Shown here: positions 53,638-64,000 of the stretch, piece by piece
How the letters are laid out: every line of letters begins with the position of its first letter
Position numbering within the stretch: position 1 is the first letter of the stretch
Assembly: GCA_903905065.1 (NCBI GenBank)
Contig: CAIVEW010000039.1
Coordinates: 1-64,000 of the forward strand
Direction of reading: 5' to 3'
Origin: an uncultured Bacteroidota bacterium
GTDB taxonomy: Bacteria; Bacteroidota; Bacteroidia; Chitinophagales; Chitinophagaceae
DNA: 64,000 bases
Translations under genes and position numbers: made by a program
The notes under the pieces: model-generated
Seen by the model: the letters and a program-made list of their open reading frames with translations, nothing else
What the model was told of the DNA's origin: nothing
Databases searched by the model: none

Positions 53638-54804
53638 ATGACAGGAAAAAAATTATTACCAAGGCGATTATTACAACTGGCTTTTTTTGTGCCGGTGCTT
53701 GTCCTGTTACCATTTTGTAGTCATGCACAACACGATGCCGGGGGAGTAATTCCGTGGTCAGGTTTTGGAATAGAAGTGAACCCGATCTTTGAAAAGGTAT
53801 ACAAGCATGAGGCTAAGTTTACGGTGCCGCTGCCAGCGCTTACCACCGGTGTTGATGTAAATCTGAAACTGCATACCTACGGCAAAATGGCCTGGGAGCA
53901 AAGGCGCAAATACCCTACAATAGGGCTGGGCATTACCTATATCAATTATGGTATTGACTCCATATACGGGCGTTGCCTGGGTATATATCCCAACATTGAA
54001 CTGCCGCTGGTAAGGGGAAAGAAACTGGAATGGACGCTGCGCATAGGTGATGGCATAGGCTATGTGACCCGGCACTACAGCCGCATAGACCCGGTGGATA
54101 CAGCCAACGTGGCTATAGGCAGCCATATCAACGACTTCTTTTCCTTTAATACAGACCTGCGCTACCACATAGATACCCATTGGGACATACAACTTGGCGG
54201 CAACTTCAACCATATCTCTGATGCCTCCTATCACAAGCCAAACCTGGGTGTGAACACCTATGGTGTGCATATCGGGTTCAGCTACTTCCCGGTTACGTCA
54301 AAGCCACCACACATCGAGCGCAAGCTGGACCCGTTGAAGAACAGGTGGCTCTTCCAGGCGCGTATGGGAATGGCCTTTGTTTCCAGCGAAACACCGGGCG
54401 GCCCCTTATATCCTGTTTATATTGTCTCCGGATACCTGAGCAGGCGCTGGCTGGGTAAGAATAAAATGTTCGCCGGTTATGACTATTCCTATCACAGCGA
54501 CATTTATGCATTTCTTCGCAACAATGAAATATATCCGGGACACGAAGCGCAGCATTCCTATGAGACAGCCGTTTTTGTGGGCAACGAATTTATGCTAGGC
54601 CGGGTGGGCGCGGTGCTCCAGGTGGGGGTGTACACCCATGAAGCAGCGTTAAAGCTTGATCCTTACTACGAGAAGATCGGCGGCAACTATTATATTGTTC
54701 AGAAGGAACATGGGCCGCTGAAAGAGTTTTTCCTTTCGGCTTTCCTGCTGACGCATAAAATTGTAGCCGAGCTGGGCGAGATAGGGATGGGAGTCGGGTT
54801 TTAG
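53638..54804 (+). CDS. Acyloxyacyl hydrolase / PagL-like outer-membrane lipid A deacylase
   Basis: Signal peptide MTGKKLLPRRLLQLAFFVPVLVLLPFCSHAQ; LGGNFNHISDASYHKPNLGVNTYGVHIGFSYFP. Confidence 0.82.
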   Translation: MTGKKLLPRRLLQLAFFVPVLVLLPFCSHAQHDAGGVIPWSGFGIEVNPIFEKVYKHEAKFTVPLPALTTGVDVNLKLHTYGKMAWEQRRKYPTIGLGITYINYGIDSIYGRCLGIYPNIELPLVRGKKLEWTLRIGDGIGYVTRHYSRIDPVDTANVAIGSHINDFFSFNTDLRYHIDTHWDIQLGGNFNHISDASYHKPNLGVNTYGVHIGFSYFPVTSKPPHIERKLDPLKNRWLFQARMGMAFVSSETPGGPLYPVYIVSGYLSRRWLGKNKMFAGYDYSYHSDIYAFLRNNEIYPGHEAQHSYETAVFVGNEFMLGRVGAVLQVGVYTHEAALKLDPYYEKIGGNYYIVQKEHGPLKEFFLSAFLLTHKIVAELGEIGMGVGF

Positions 54805-54826
54805 CCCGGTGTGCCTTACGAGCAAC

Positions 54827-55189
54827 CTACTTTATCACCTTACCGTTGCACTGCACGAGTAATATCTCCGTATCATTCTCCTCTTTATGCTTGATGATAT
54901 ATTTCAGGCTGCCAGAGTCTTTAATAAGGCTGTCTCCAATATTAACTACATTCCAAAGTTCCGGTTCTACGGGTTGATACTGCAGGCCATTGCTCATGGA
55001 GTAAGTAAAAGCATTTTTGCCATGTTCGCTGCTGTCACGATATTTAGCTTCCACACGGTAATGTAAAAAAACGGGTCTTTCGACCTTATTCACCTTGTCT
55101 GCAAAATGCCCGCATTTGTTGAGGCATGCCGACAGAAACATCGCCGGAAGCAATGCAACAGAGAGTAAAACTATTGTCGTGATTTTCAT
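54827..55189 (-). CDS. Small putative lipoprotein, hypothetical
   Basis: Start at MKITTIVLLSVALLPAMFLSACLNKC (lipobox-like LSAC). Confidence 0.55.
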   Translation of the reverse strand: MKITTIVLLSVALLPAMFLSACLNKCGHFADKVNKVERPVFLHYRVEAKYRDSSEHGKNAFTYSMSNGLQYQPVEPELWNVVNIGDSLIKDSGSLKYIIKHKEENDTEILLVQCNGKVIK

Positions 55190-55226
55190 ATGCAATGCTT
55201 TTGTGATCATGAATTTGACTACTGCC

Positions 55227-55574
55227 CTAGCTCCATCTCGGTGCAACAAAGTAAAGCGAAGTATTGTCCGGGTCTTTGAAATGCAGGTAGTGGCCGGATT
55301 TGCCGTCTTCCTCTGTAAAAGGAATCTCATTTGCATGCATCAACGCCTTTACAATATGCATATCGTCTATCATAAAACCGATAGATACTGTACCCGATGT
55401 ATTTTCCGCATTTTCAGAGGGATGAATACCGATCGTAATACCCTTGCCATCAATCATGGCGTAGTGGTTATCCCAACGTTGTTTCAATTTGAGACCAATT
55501 TGCTCATAGAATTTAATAGAGGCATCAATGTCTTTTACCATTATCGTGACATTTGAGCCGGTGATGTGCGACAT
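55227..55574 (-). CDS. VOC (glyoxalase/bleomycin-resistance-like) family protein
   Basis: GSNVTIMVKDIDASIKFYEQIGLKLKQRWDNHYAMIDGKGITIGIHP...YLHFKDPDNTSLYFV. Confidence 0.9.
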   Translation of the reverse strand: MSHITGSNVTIMVKDIDASIKFYEQIGLKLKQRWDNHYAMIDGKGITIGIHPSENAENTSGTVSIGFMIDDMHIVKALMHANEIPFTEEDGKSGHYLHFKDPDNTSLYFVAPRWS

Positions 55575-55634
55575 GACTTGTGTGTTTCTGTAAAAGTAGA
55601 AAAATACTTCTGCCCGCGCAATTGGTGGTAGTCT

Positions 55635-56525
55635 TCATTTCATTAAGTAGTCTTTCAACGACGTGCCCAAAATGTGTGTCCATCCGGCAACAAAGTTTTC
55701 TTTTGCCAAGTCTTTGTTTGGTATCACTGGGAATGTTTCGATGCCGGTGTGGGTCAGCTTCACGCGGGTTTTGTCTCCTTCTTCAAATAGTTCGAAGGTT
55801 ACTTCTGATGAACCTGAATAGCCGGCGTAGCGCCATGTGTATGCCAACAGTTTGCCGGGAATTACTTTTGTTACTTCGCATAAGTGTAGGAATATGCGGC
55901 CTTCTTTTCCACCAGAGAAGCTGAACTCAAAACCAACCTCAGGCCTGAACTCCGCGAGATCAAAATACCACTCCGCCATTTTATCCCTGTTGCTGATGGC
56001 TTGCCATACGAGATCAATGGGTGCGTTGTACGTTCTTTCTAATATCACGGGCGCATCCTTTATTGCTACCGCATTGTCGGTCATGTATACCTGTAGCTTT
56101 TCCAGGTTCTGTTTCAGTCCTTCATCGGCTTTGAATGTTTTAACTACCTGTTCAAATTGCTCCTTGCTTTCAAAAAGCATGTGCCAATCGATCAGCGTCT
56201 TTTGTCCTTGTGCAGTAAAAACTATAGTGGTTATGTGCCTGGGCGCAGATACATGGTCGAATACGATCCGTTCGTGTTTTACCACTTCTTTGTAAACGTT
56301 CTTGTTCTTATAGTCTGTTCCATCTGGCCCGTGCATGATAAAGTCCCACTCGCCCCCGGGACGTACTTCCATTTTGTGGATGGTGTTAGTGAAGCCGTTT
56401 GGCCCCCACCAGTTTTTGATGTGTTCGGGAGTGGTAAAAACTTCCCATACAAGGTCAATGGGCGCTTCAAAAAGGCGTGAAATGTGCAGTTCACGGTCGG
56501 TGGTGCTACTACTTTTGGGTTCCAT
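55635..56525 (-). CDS. Tandem SRPBCC/AHSA1-domain protein
   Basis: Two copies of pattern LHISRLFEAPIDLVWEVFTTPEHIKNWWGP / VILERTYNAPIDLVWQAISNRDKMAEWYFD. Confidence 0.93.
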   Translation of the reverse strand: MEPKSSSTTDRELHISRLFEAPIDLVWEVFTTPEHIKNWWGPNGFTNTIHKMEVRPGGEWDFIMHGPDGTDYKNKNVYKEVVKHERIVFDHVSAPRHITTIVFTAQGQKTLIDWHMLFESKEQFEQVVKTFKADEGLKQNLEKLQVYMTDNAVAIKDAPVILERTYNAPIDLVWQAISNRDKMAEWYFDLAEFRPEVGFEFSFSGGKEGRIFLHLCEVTKVIPGKLLAYTWRYAGYSGSSEVTFELFEEGDKTRVKLTHTGIETFPVIPNKDLAKENFVAGWTHILGTSLKDYLMK

Positions 56526-56856
56526 CGTTTTTAGTTTTAGCTGATTGAATTTGTTTTAAATAATCTCCGAGGCTGTCCAGTTTTGCTTCCCAGAATTTGC
56601 GGTAAGGCTCTATCCAATCGGACACTTCACCCAATGTTTTCAGATTGGCTTCGCAATATCTTTCCCTGCCCTGTTGCTTTATCGTAATTAGGCCGCATTC
56701 CGTGAGGATCTTTATGTGCTTTGAGATGGCCGGCCTGCTTATATCGAAGTGGGTGGCAACTCCATTTGGTGTCAGTCGCTGGTGGGAAAGCAGGTTAATT
56801 ATTGCCCTCCGGTTGGGGTCTGCTATGGCCTGGAATACATCTCTTCTCATTTTCAT
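56509..56856 (-). CDS. ArsR-family transcriptional regulator
   Basis: VFQAIADPNRRAIINLLSHQRLTPNGVATHFDISRPAISKHIKILTECGLI; overlaps AHSA1 gene. Confidence 0.94.
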   Translation of the reverse strand: MKMRRDVFQAIADPNRRAIINLLSHQRLTPNGVATHFDISRPAISKHIKILTECGLITIKQQGRERYCEANLKTLGEVSDWIEPYRKFWEAKLDSLGDYLKQIQSAKTKNDGTQK

Positions 56857-57045
56857 TTCTCGGCCTAATGTAACCGATCAGTTACAAATGTATGTGAAAC
56901 CGTTCGGTTACGCAAAATTTTACTGAAAAATTTCCAAAATCGATTTATTCGTATGCGGGAATTTCGTGCATTTCAACATTAAATGGCTATTTATCCACAA
57001 TTGGCTTTTTTTCCTGTGTTTAAGCGGTTTTTTGGCAGTTTTTTA

Positions 57046-57077
57046 GTTGTTTCAAAGTTATATTTTGGCTATCTTTG
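57046..57077 (+). promoter_or_regulatory. Bacteroidota-type promoter for gyrB
   Basis: GTTG - 20 nt - TATCTTTG. Confidence 0.6.
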
Positions 57078-57130
57078 TAAGGTTAGAAAAGAGTGTCAAA
57101 TTATAGATATTCTTATTTCAATTTAATTAA

Positions 57131-59202
<2,072 letters not shown>

Positions 59203-59203
<1 letters not shown>

Positions 59204-59226
59204 CCCCCGGCCCCTAAAGGGGAGTC
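59203..59226 (+). repeat. C/G-rich palindromic repeat, copy 9 (abuts gyrB stop)
   Basis: ACCCCCGGCCCCTAAAGGGGAG. Confidence 0.8.
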
Positions 59227-59307
59227 ATAGATTTAGCTTTGGATGCTGAATCCAGATCGGTGCTATAACTGAGCATTATTATTTTTCTGATGGCAGAATA
59301 TTTTTTG

Positions 59308-59334
59308 GTAGAGACGCGCGCATCGCGTCTCTAC
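59308..59334. repeat. REP-like hairpin including msrB stop codon
   Basis: GTAGAGACGCG-CGCAT-CGCGTCTCTAC, perfect 11-bp stem. Confidence 0.9.
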
Positions 59335-59858
59335 TTTTGTGTATCGGGTTCAAATTCGAGGACGGCGGAGTTCATACAAAAACGTTGTCCGGTGGGTGCG
59401 GGACCATCGTCGAATATATGACCGAGATGCGAATCGCAGCGGCCGCAAAGTACCTCTATGCGGCGCATACCATGGGAGTTGTCGTTTTCGTAGCGCACAC
59501 TGGTTGGGGTTAATGCCTCGTAAAAACTTGGCCAGCCACAACTGCTTGCGAACTTGGCATCTGACTTAAAAAGCGGATTGCCGCATACCGCACAGTAGTA
59601 GGTACCTTTTGTATCTGTTTTGTAGTATTTACCTGTAAAGGCATATTCCGTACCCTTGTTGCGGGCGATGTTATAGACATCTGCCGGTAATATCTTTTTC
59701 CATTCCGCGTCGCTTACATGCAGATGCGCGGTGTCTGTGCGGGAGTAGTATGGGTTGTTTTTTTCGTTTGCCATAGTATTTTTTGTTTGCTGGCCATTGC
59801 AGGACCAGGTGAAGGTAGCGGTACAAATGCTTGCTAATATTATTTTCAATTTACGCAT
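59331..59858 (-). CDS. msrB: Peptide-methionine (R)-S-oxide reductase
   Basis: YYCAVCGNPLFKSDAKFASSCGWPSFYEAL...RIEVLCGRCDSHLGHIFDDGPAPTGQRFCMNSAVLEF. Confidence 0.96.
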   Translation of the reverse strand: MRKLKIILASICTATFTWSCNGQQTKNTMANEKNNPYYSRTDTAHLHVSDAEWKKILPADVYNIARNKGTEYAFTGKYYKTDTKGTYYCAVCGNPLFKSDAKFASSCGWPSFYEALTPTSVRYENDNSHGMRRIEVLCGRCDSHLGHIFDDGPAPTGQRFCMNSAVLEFEPDTQK

Positions 59859-59975
59859 ATTCGATCATAATAAACGAGCCAACAATTAAAATGGTTTGTT
59901 TTGCTGGCACTTTAATGCTTTATTAACGAAGGTACAGGTTGTACTATATTCTAAACTTGATACTAAATTTGCGCG

Positions 59976-60506
59976 ATGGTTGCAGCGAATCTAATAATAA
60001 AAAGGGCAAATACCGGAGCTGCCAGCCAGCTCAGGGAACTTAGTGTGTCTACGTTTCTGGAGACGTTCGGGCCGCCTGTGAATAAGCAGGAGGATATGGA
60101 CAGTTATATTGCGGATCAGATGAGCATGGAACAGCTATGTGCGGAACTGGCCGACAACGAAAATCTATTTTTTCTAGCATATTACCAGGACCAATTGATC
60201 GGTTATGCGAAAATGCGCGCTAAGATCACCCCTACCGAGCTATCGCAATACCATGCGATAGAAATAGAGCGGCTATATGTGATCAAAGAATACCAAAGCA
60301 AAAAGGCGGGCGCTACGCTGATGAACCATTGCCTGGCCTATGCTACTCAGCAAGGTTATGATATGGTGTGGCTCGGTGTCTGGGAGCATAATCAGAAAGC
60401 TTTAAAGTTTTATAAAGATTTCGGGTTTGAGTTGTTTGGATCGCACCCATTTGTGCTGGGGGACGATGTGCAGACGGATGTGTTGATGAGGAAGGCGATT
60501 GGTTAA
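59976..60506 (+). CDS. GNAT family N-acetyltransferase
   Basis: IEIERLYVIKEYQSKKAGATLMNHCLAYATQQGYDMVWLGVWEHNQKALKFYKDFGFELFGSHPF. Confidence 0.92.
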   Translation: MVAANLIIKRANTGAASQLRELSVSTFLETFGPPVNKQEDMDSYIADQMSMEQLCAELADNENLFFLAYYQDQLIGYAKMRAKITPTELSQYHAIEIERLYVIKEYQSKKAGATLMNHCLAYATQQGYDMVWLGVWEHNQKALKFYKDFGFELFGSHPFVLGDDVQTDVLMRKAIG

Positions 60507-60728
60507 TCTCTCGCAAAGGCGCCAGGCTCGCTATTCTCTTGTTATGTTTTAAAGATCGCCAAGGTGTGCTTTAGAATAAACGGAAATAAAATATCCACAT
60601 TAGATTTATTGGCCGATAACCCTTGACTGGGGCGCATTTCAGGGAAGGTTTCCACAGAATATTGTTGATATTTTGAGGGCGGGTTCATGGATGGGCAATT
60701 TATCTTTGTGGGATAAACTCTTTTTTCT

Positions 60729-61037
60729 ATGCGCGGGCAAAAAATATTCAATGAGATCATCAAAGACAGCGGCATAACCAGAACGCCGAGAAGGGGACGG
60801 AATAACTCGCTGATAGATAAGCGTAATGAATGCCTGATAGCACGCTACTATTACTATGCGTCTGTAAGAAACAAGTGTTACGAGGACACCTTACGGCAAA
60901 TAGTATCCGAGTTTTTCCTCTCTCCTGTTACTATTGCGAATATCGTACAAGAGCATGCAGACCAGCTACACTATCTGAAACAGAAGGGGCCGGTACTCTA
61001 TTATTTTCAGAACCGATGGCCGCACTTGAAGTGGTGA
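60729..61037 (+). CDS. Small HTH-like hypothetical protein
   Basis: 102 aa; ...LRQIVSEFFLSPVTIANIVQEHADQLHYL suggests HTH. Confidence 0.5.
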   Translation: MRGQKIFNEIIKDSGITRTPRRGRNNSLIDKRNECLIARYYYYASVRNKCYEDTLRQIVSEFFLSPVTIANIVQEHADQLHYLKQKGPVLYYFQNRWPHLKW

Positions 61038-61236
61038 CTTTTTAGTCGTGAGTCATGAGTGGTGAGTCTGCGAATACGTTTGAGTAGATCAAAGGGAGAA
61101 AGGAGAAACTTTTCGTGGTGCGTGTTTACATCCCACTAACCCCTTCGCCAACGCACCCGGCCAACGCTAACCTGCCGGCAGGCTGGAGGAGGAATTTCCT
61201 TCATTTTGCGTTTTAGGCGCTGAGCGCGAGTATTTA

Positions 61237-61267
61237 GGTGTGGCACACTTTGGAAGTGTGCCACACC
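61237..61267. repeat. REP-like hairpin, 14-bp perfect stem, 3-nt loop
   Basis: GGTGTGGCACACTT-TGG-AAGTGTGCCACACC. Confidence 0.92.
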
Positions 61268-61276
61268 GTGCGTTTC

Positions 61277-61783
61277 TTAAAGCAATATCTGATCTGCGAC
61301 TATTAGTGTTGCCGGAGCGTATTGCTGTTGTGGCTTCGTGCTATAGTCCTCGAATGTGAGACTGTATCGCAGCTCACGGACACGGTAATTGTCGGGGCGT
61401 TTTTGAGTATGTGTGCTGGTGCGGATAAGGTGGCCGTAGTCGGAGCCAGGAGACCAGCCCTGGAGCGCAAGATGCAGCGACCACTCGATGTCGTAGTAGC
61501 CTAGGGCATGCTCGGTATATGGGTCCGGAGTGACCTGGCTGCTGTTGCTATATGGGGCAAAGCCTAGCCTTATTACAATTGTTCCATTTGCTATCTGCAC
61601 ATTATCGCCCATGTTTTCGAAATTAAAATCTTCGAAGTCTATGAGTGCGCATGGCCATGATACCGGCGGCCGGGTTGTAGGTTTGAGTTGGTTGAGGTCC
61701 TGGTCTATGTAATTGATAGCTGCTACCTGGGACTGGATACGGGCGCGGAGCGCGAGGAAGATGTTGGCGAAAGGGGAATTCAT
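61277..61783 (-). CDS. Phage-like structural protein (hypothetical)
   Basis: 168 aa; FANIFLALRARIQSQVAAINYIDQDLNQL...; located beside DUF935 portal-like gene. Confidence 0.5.
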   Translation of the reverse strand: MNSPFANIFLALRARIQSQVAAINYIDQDLNQLKPTTRPPVSWPCALIDFEDFNFENMGDNVQIANGTIVIRLGFAPYSNSSQVTPDPYTEHALGYYDIEWSLHLALQGWSPGSDYGHLIRTSTHTQKRPDNYRVRELRYSLTFEDYSTKPQQQYAPATLIVADQILL

Positions 61784-61919
61784 TTTTTTGGAATTTGGAC
61801 TATGGAATTTGGATCGCTGTTTGAAACAAGTTTTTAGCAGCTATTTGTTAAGCTATTGGATTGGTATATTGAGCTACGCCCTTATTTCCGGTTTCGACTA
61901 AAAAGAAAACATTATTATA

Positions 61920-63047
61920 CTACTCTAGGCCGGAAAACGGTATTCCGTAGGTTTTGTACCAATAATCTTCGGGAAGGGGGACCTGCCGGGCGAGCTCTTT
62001 GTCGATAGCTATTCTTGTTTTGAGGTAGTCGATGTCCATATCTTTTGCGAAGGTGAAACGACCGTTGGAAACGGGGTAGCCGTAGCCACGGAGTATGGAG
62101 ATAAAATGCGGACTATTGAGCATGGCTGCGGTATAAATAAGGTCGCTCCGGGTGATCTCGTATTGCTGATCGAGGTGTACTTTGCTTTGGGCATAGCCGG
62201 TGCTATTGCTGCTGGTGGTGGTCTCGGTGTTGCCTAGCACGGTAATGGACAGTTCATCGTTGAGGGATTTAATAAAGGATAGCTGCAGATTACCATCGCA
62301 ATTGGTTTGCTTGCCATCTTTTATTTCAAAGTCGGCCTGGCGGGGAATCATCATGGAGAGAGAACTGCCGCTTTCATCGAGTATCTTTTTCAGTTCCAGT
62401 TTTGTCTGCTCATCGTAAGAATCATATTTGATAACGCGCACGGGCTGGCCAAAGAGCTCGATATACTGGGCCCAGTCAGAAAGTCCGCCGCGCTTGTAGA
62501 GGCAGTATGGTGCGCATTTGAGCAGGATGCCGAGGTCTTTATTGTCGCCCATTATCCAAATGTTCCGGAGCGAAGTATATGGTATCCCGTCGGTACCCGA
62601 CTGTTCAAATGCTATGATGCCGAGTTCGGGCTTTATATGTTTTCGGGGTATGAGATCGAAAGCAAGCTCCTGGCCGGGAATAAATTCAATGCCGGATATG
62701 CCCCATAATCTTGTTTCCATAATGGTACGCATGATGCCTCGGAAAGCCGTAGAATGGATCAGATCTTCCATTAACGAAGCCTTTTTTCCATCTGTTTCAA
62801 AAGATATCTCTTTATTCAGAACGGCGTCAATACGCTTGGCAATGACACCAGAAAGATGGCCATCGAGAATGATGTCTTCGTAGAGATCGTAGAGCCGGGA
62901 ACGATTTGGATAATAAACTGATTCGGCACTTATGAGGGCGCCACGCCATGTCAAAATATCCTTACGGCTGCGATCAACAGAGCGAATGTTCAACTCGTTA
63001 AGAATGAGTGGTTCGTGTTCATGTATTGTTTTGTGAGTTCTTACCAT
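61920..63047 (-). CDS. DUF935-like phage portal protein (Mu gp29-like)
   Basis: LYEDIILDGHLSGVIAKRIDAVLNKEISFE...RLWGISGIEFIPGQELAFDLIPRKHIKPELG...WAQYIELFGQPVRVIKYDS...SFIKSLNDELSITVLGNTETTTSS. Confidence 0.8.
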   Translation of the reverse strand: MVRTHKTIHEHEPLILNELNIRSVDRSRKDILTWRGALISAESVYYPNRSRLYDLYEDIILDGHLSGVIAKRIDAVLNKEISFETDGKKASLMEDLIHSTAFRGIMRTIMETRLWGISGIEFIPGQELAFDLIPRKHIKPELGIIAFEQSGTDGIPYTSLRNIWIMGDNKDLGILLKCAPYCLYKRGGLSDWAQYIELFGQPVRVIKYDSYDEQTKLELKKILDESGSSLSMMIPRQADFEIKDGKQTNCDGNLQLSFIKSLNDELSITVLGNTETTTSSNSTGYAQSKVHLDQQYEITRSDLIYTAAMLNSPHFISILRGYGYPVSNGRFTFAKDMDIDYLKTRIAIDKELARQVPLPEDYWYKTYGIPFSGLE

Positions 63048-63127
63048 AAAATTGTTTTGCGGCTATGAGGCATTATGATCGTGTAAAAAATTCTATCTTG
63101 TGGCTAATAAATAAAAGTGAATTTCAA

Positions 63128-63493
63128 ATGAGACGGTTAATCGCAGACGTATACAAAATCATGTTCAAGCTTACAGAGAGCAAGGTGATCTCTCTATTTA
63201 CGGCGCTGGCATACATTACTACCCTAAACGTACTGCTGATCTATGGTTTGGGGATATTGGCCGAAGGGTGGCTACCAACATCGTATGTACATATTGCATT
63301 CGCGTTTCCATATATCATCGGGGTTATAGCGGCAATGTTCGTTTTTAATTTTGTTATCATGTTGCCGCTACAAAATCTTTCGAGGAGCAAGGAAACGGGT
63401 GTGATGTATGTGCCCCTGATCGTTTACACCCTCGCGGCATTGGTATTATTTATTTACATAAAATATTTTTACCTGTACGTAGCCGAATTTTAG
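63128..63493 (+). CDS. Small multi-TM protein, first of a tandem paralogue pair
   Basis: MRRLIADVYKIMFKLTESKVISLFTALAYITTLNVLLIYGLGILAEGWLPTSYVH; start chosen by alignment to the next gene. Confidence 0.75.
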   Translation: MRRLIADVYKIMFKLTESKVISLFTALAYITTLNVLLIYGLGILAEGWLPTSYVHIAFAFPYIIGVIAAMFVFNFVIMLPLQNLSRSKETGVMYVPLIVYTLAALVLFIYIKYFYLYVAEF

Positions 63494-63572
63494 TCTTTGG
63501 CAGTTTTTGACGAATGTTTGCGGATAAGACGTTTAACGTGTTATCTTTATTAATCTATTACAAAACCAGAAA

Positions 63573-64000
63573 ATGAGAAGTTTAATAGTTGCCGTTTACC
63601 GTCTCGTCTATAACGTAACCCGGTTTAAAGTGTTCTCCGTCGTAATATCGGTGGCTTATATAACGCTGCTTAATATGGTGATGATCTTTGGGCTCGGGAT
63701 GCTTATGGAAGGCTGGATGCCTACATCTATTGTTCACAAATTATTTGCTTTCCCATACATCCTTTTTATTACTGCCTTAATGACTTACCTGATCATAAAG
63801 GCAACTCCTAAGCGGAAAGCTTTATCTAAGGATGCAAAAAAAGTGACCAAGTATACTGCAGTGCTCATTTATACAGGACTTTGCATACTGGTGCTTCTAT
63901 ACATTAAGTACAATGATAAGGTTTTTGTAGATCCCGCACCAAAACGCAAAAAATTCAAGAATCCAAAAAACGCATCTAACACCGAGAAGGCCCCCGTGAG
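63573..64000 (+). CDS. Small multi-TM protein, second of tandem paralogue pair (truncated by window end)
   Basis: MRSLIVAVYRLVYNVTRFKVFSVVISVAYITLLNMVMIFGLGMLMEGWMPTSIVHKLFAFPYI; no stop in window. Confidence 0.75.
   Translation, partial: MRSLIVAVYRLVYNVTRFKVFSVVISVAYITLLNMVMIFGLGMLMEGWMPTSIVHKLFAFPYILFITALMTYLIIKATPKRKALSKDAKKVTKYTAVLIYTGLCILVLLYIKYNDKVFVDPAPKRKKFKNPKNASNTEKAPV

Noticed and set aside
60542-60775. 77-aa minus ORF
   Set aside because: No recognised motif and overlaps the start of the plus-strand HTH-like gene

Overview
Window from a Bacteroidota genome (Chitinophagaceae-like by gene content; inference). The left ~26 kb is a type IX secretion (T9SS) adhesin locus. Two divergent giant Ig-like-repeat proteins are present: a minus-strand ORF of at least 3423 codons that runs off the left edge and is absent from the supplied ORF track, and a plus-strand 3413-aa protein with ~38 BIG2-like repeats and a CHU_C-type C-terminus, followed by a PorP/SprF-like gene. 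Two smaller T9SS cargo proteins built from the same Ig module lie at 24.3-26.0 and 44.2-46.4 kb. The rest is mostly housekeeping or common Bacteroidota genes (GLPGLI/TonB-type receptor, GH3-beta-lactamase fusion, rpmH-rnpA-yidD, serC, gyrB, msrB). Accessory islands are a C5-MTase/DUF4928/Vsr cassette, a RES-Xre toxin-antitoxin pair and a Mu-like phage remnant. Most notable observations: (i) seven of the ~38 Ig repeats carry an extra pair of cysteines that always appear together and occur in two registers shifted in opposite directions, as expected for a second cross-strand disulfide; (ii) four 29-bp-period direct repeats and a 32-codon membrane micro-ORF lie between the two giant genes; (iii) rnpA appears to lack a standard start codon and contains an 18-bp perfect palindrome; (iv) a C/G-rich palindromic repeat family (9 copies) sits at or near gene 3' ends and supplies the C-terminal codons of yidD and of the RES toxin. 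No tRNA, rRNA or CRISPR was recognised. All counts were made by eye.
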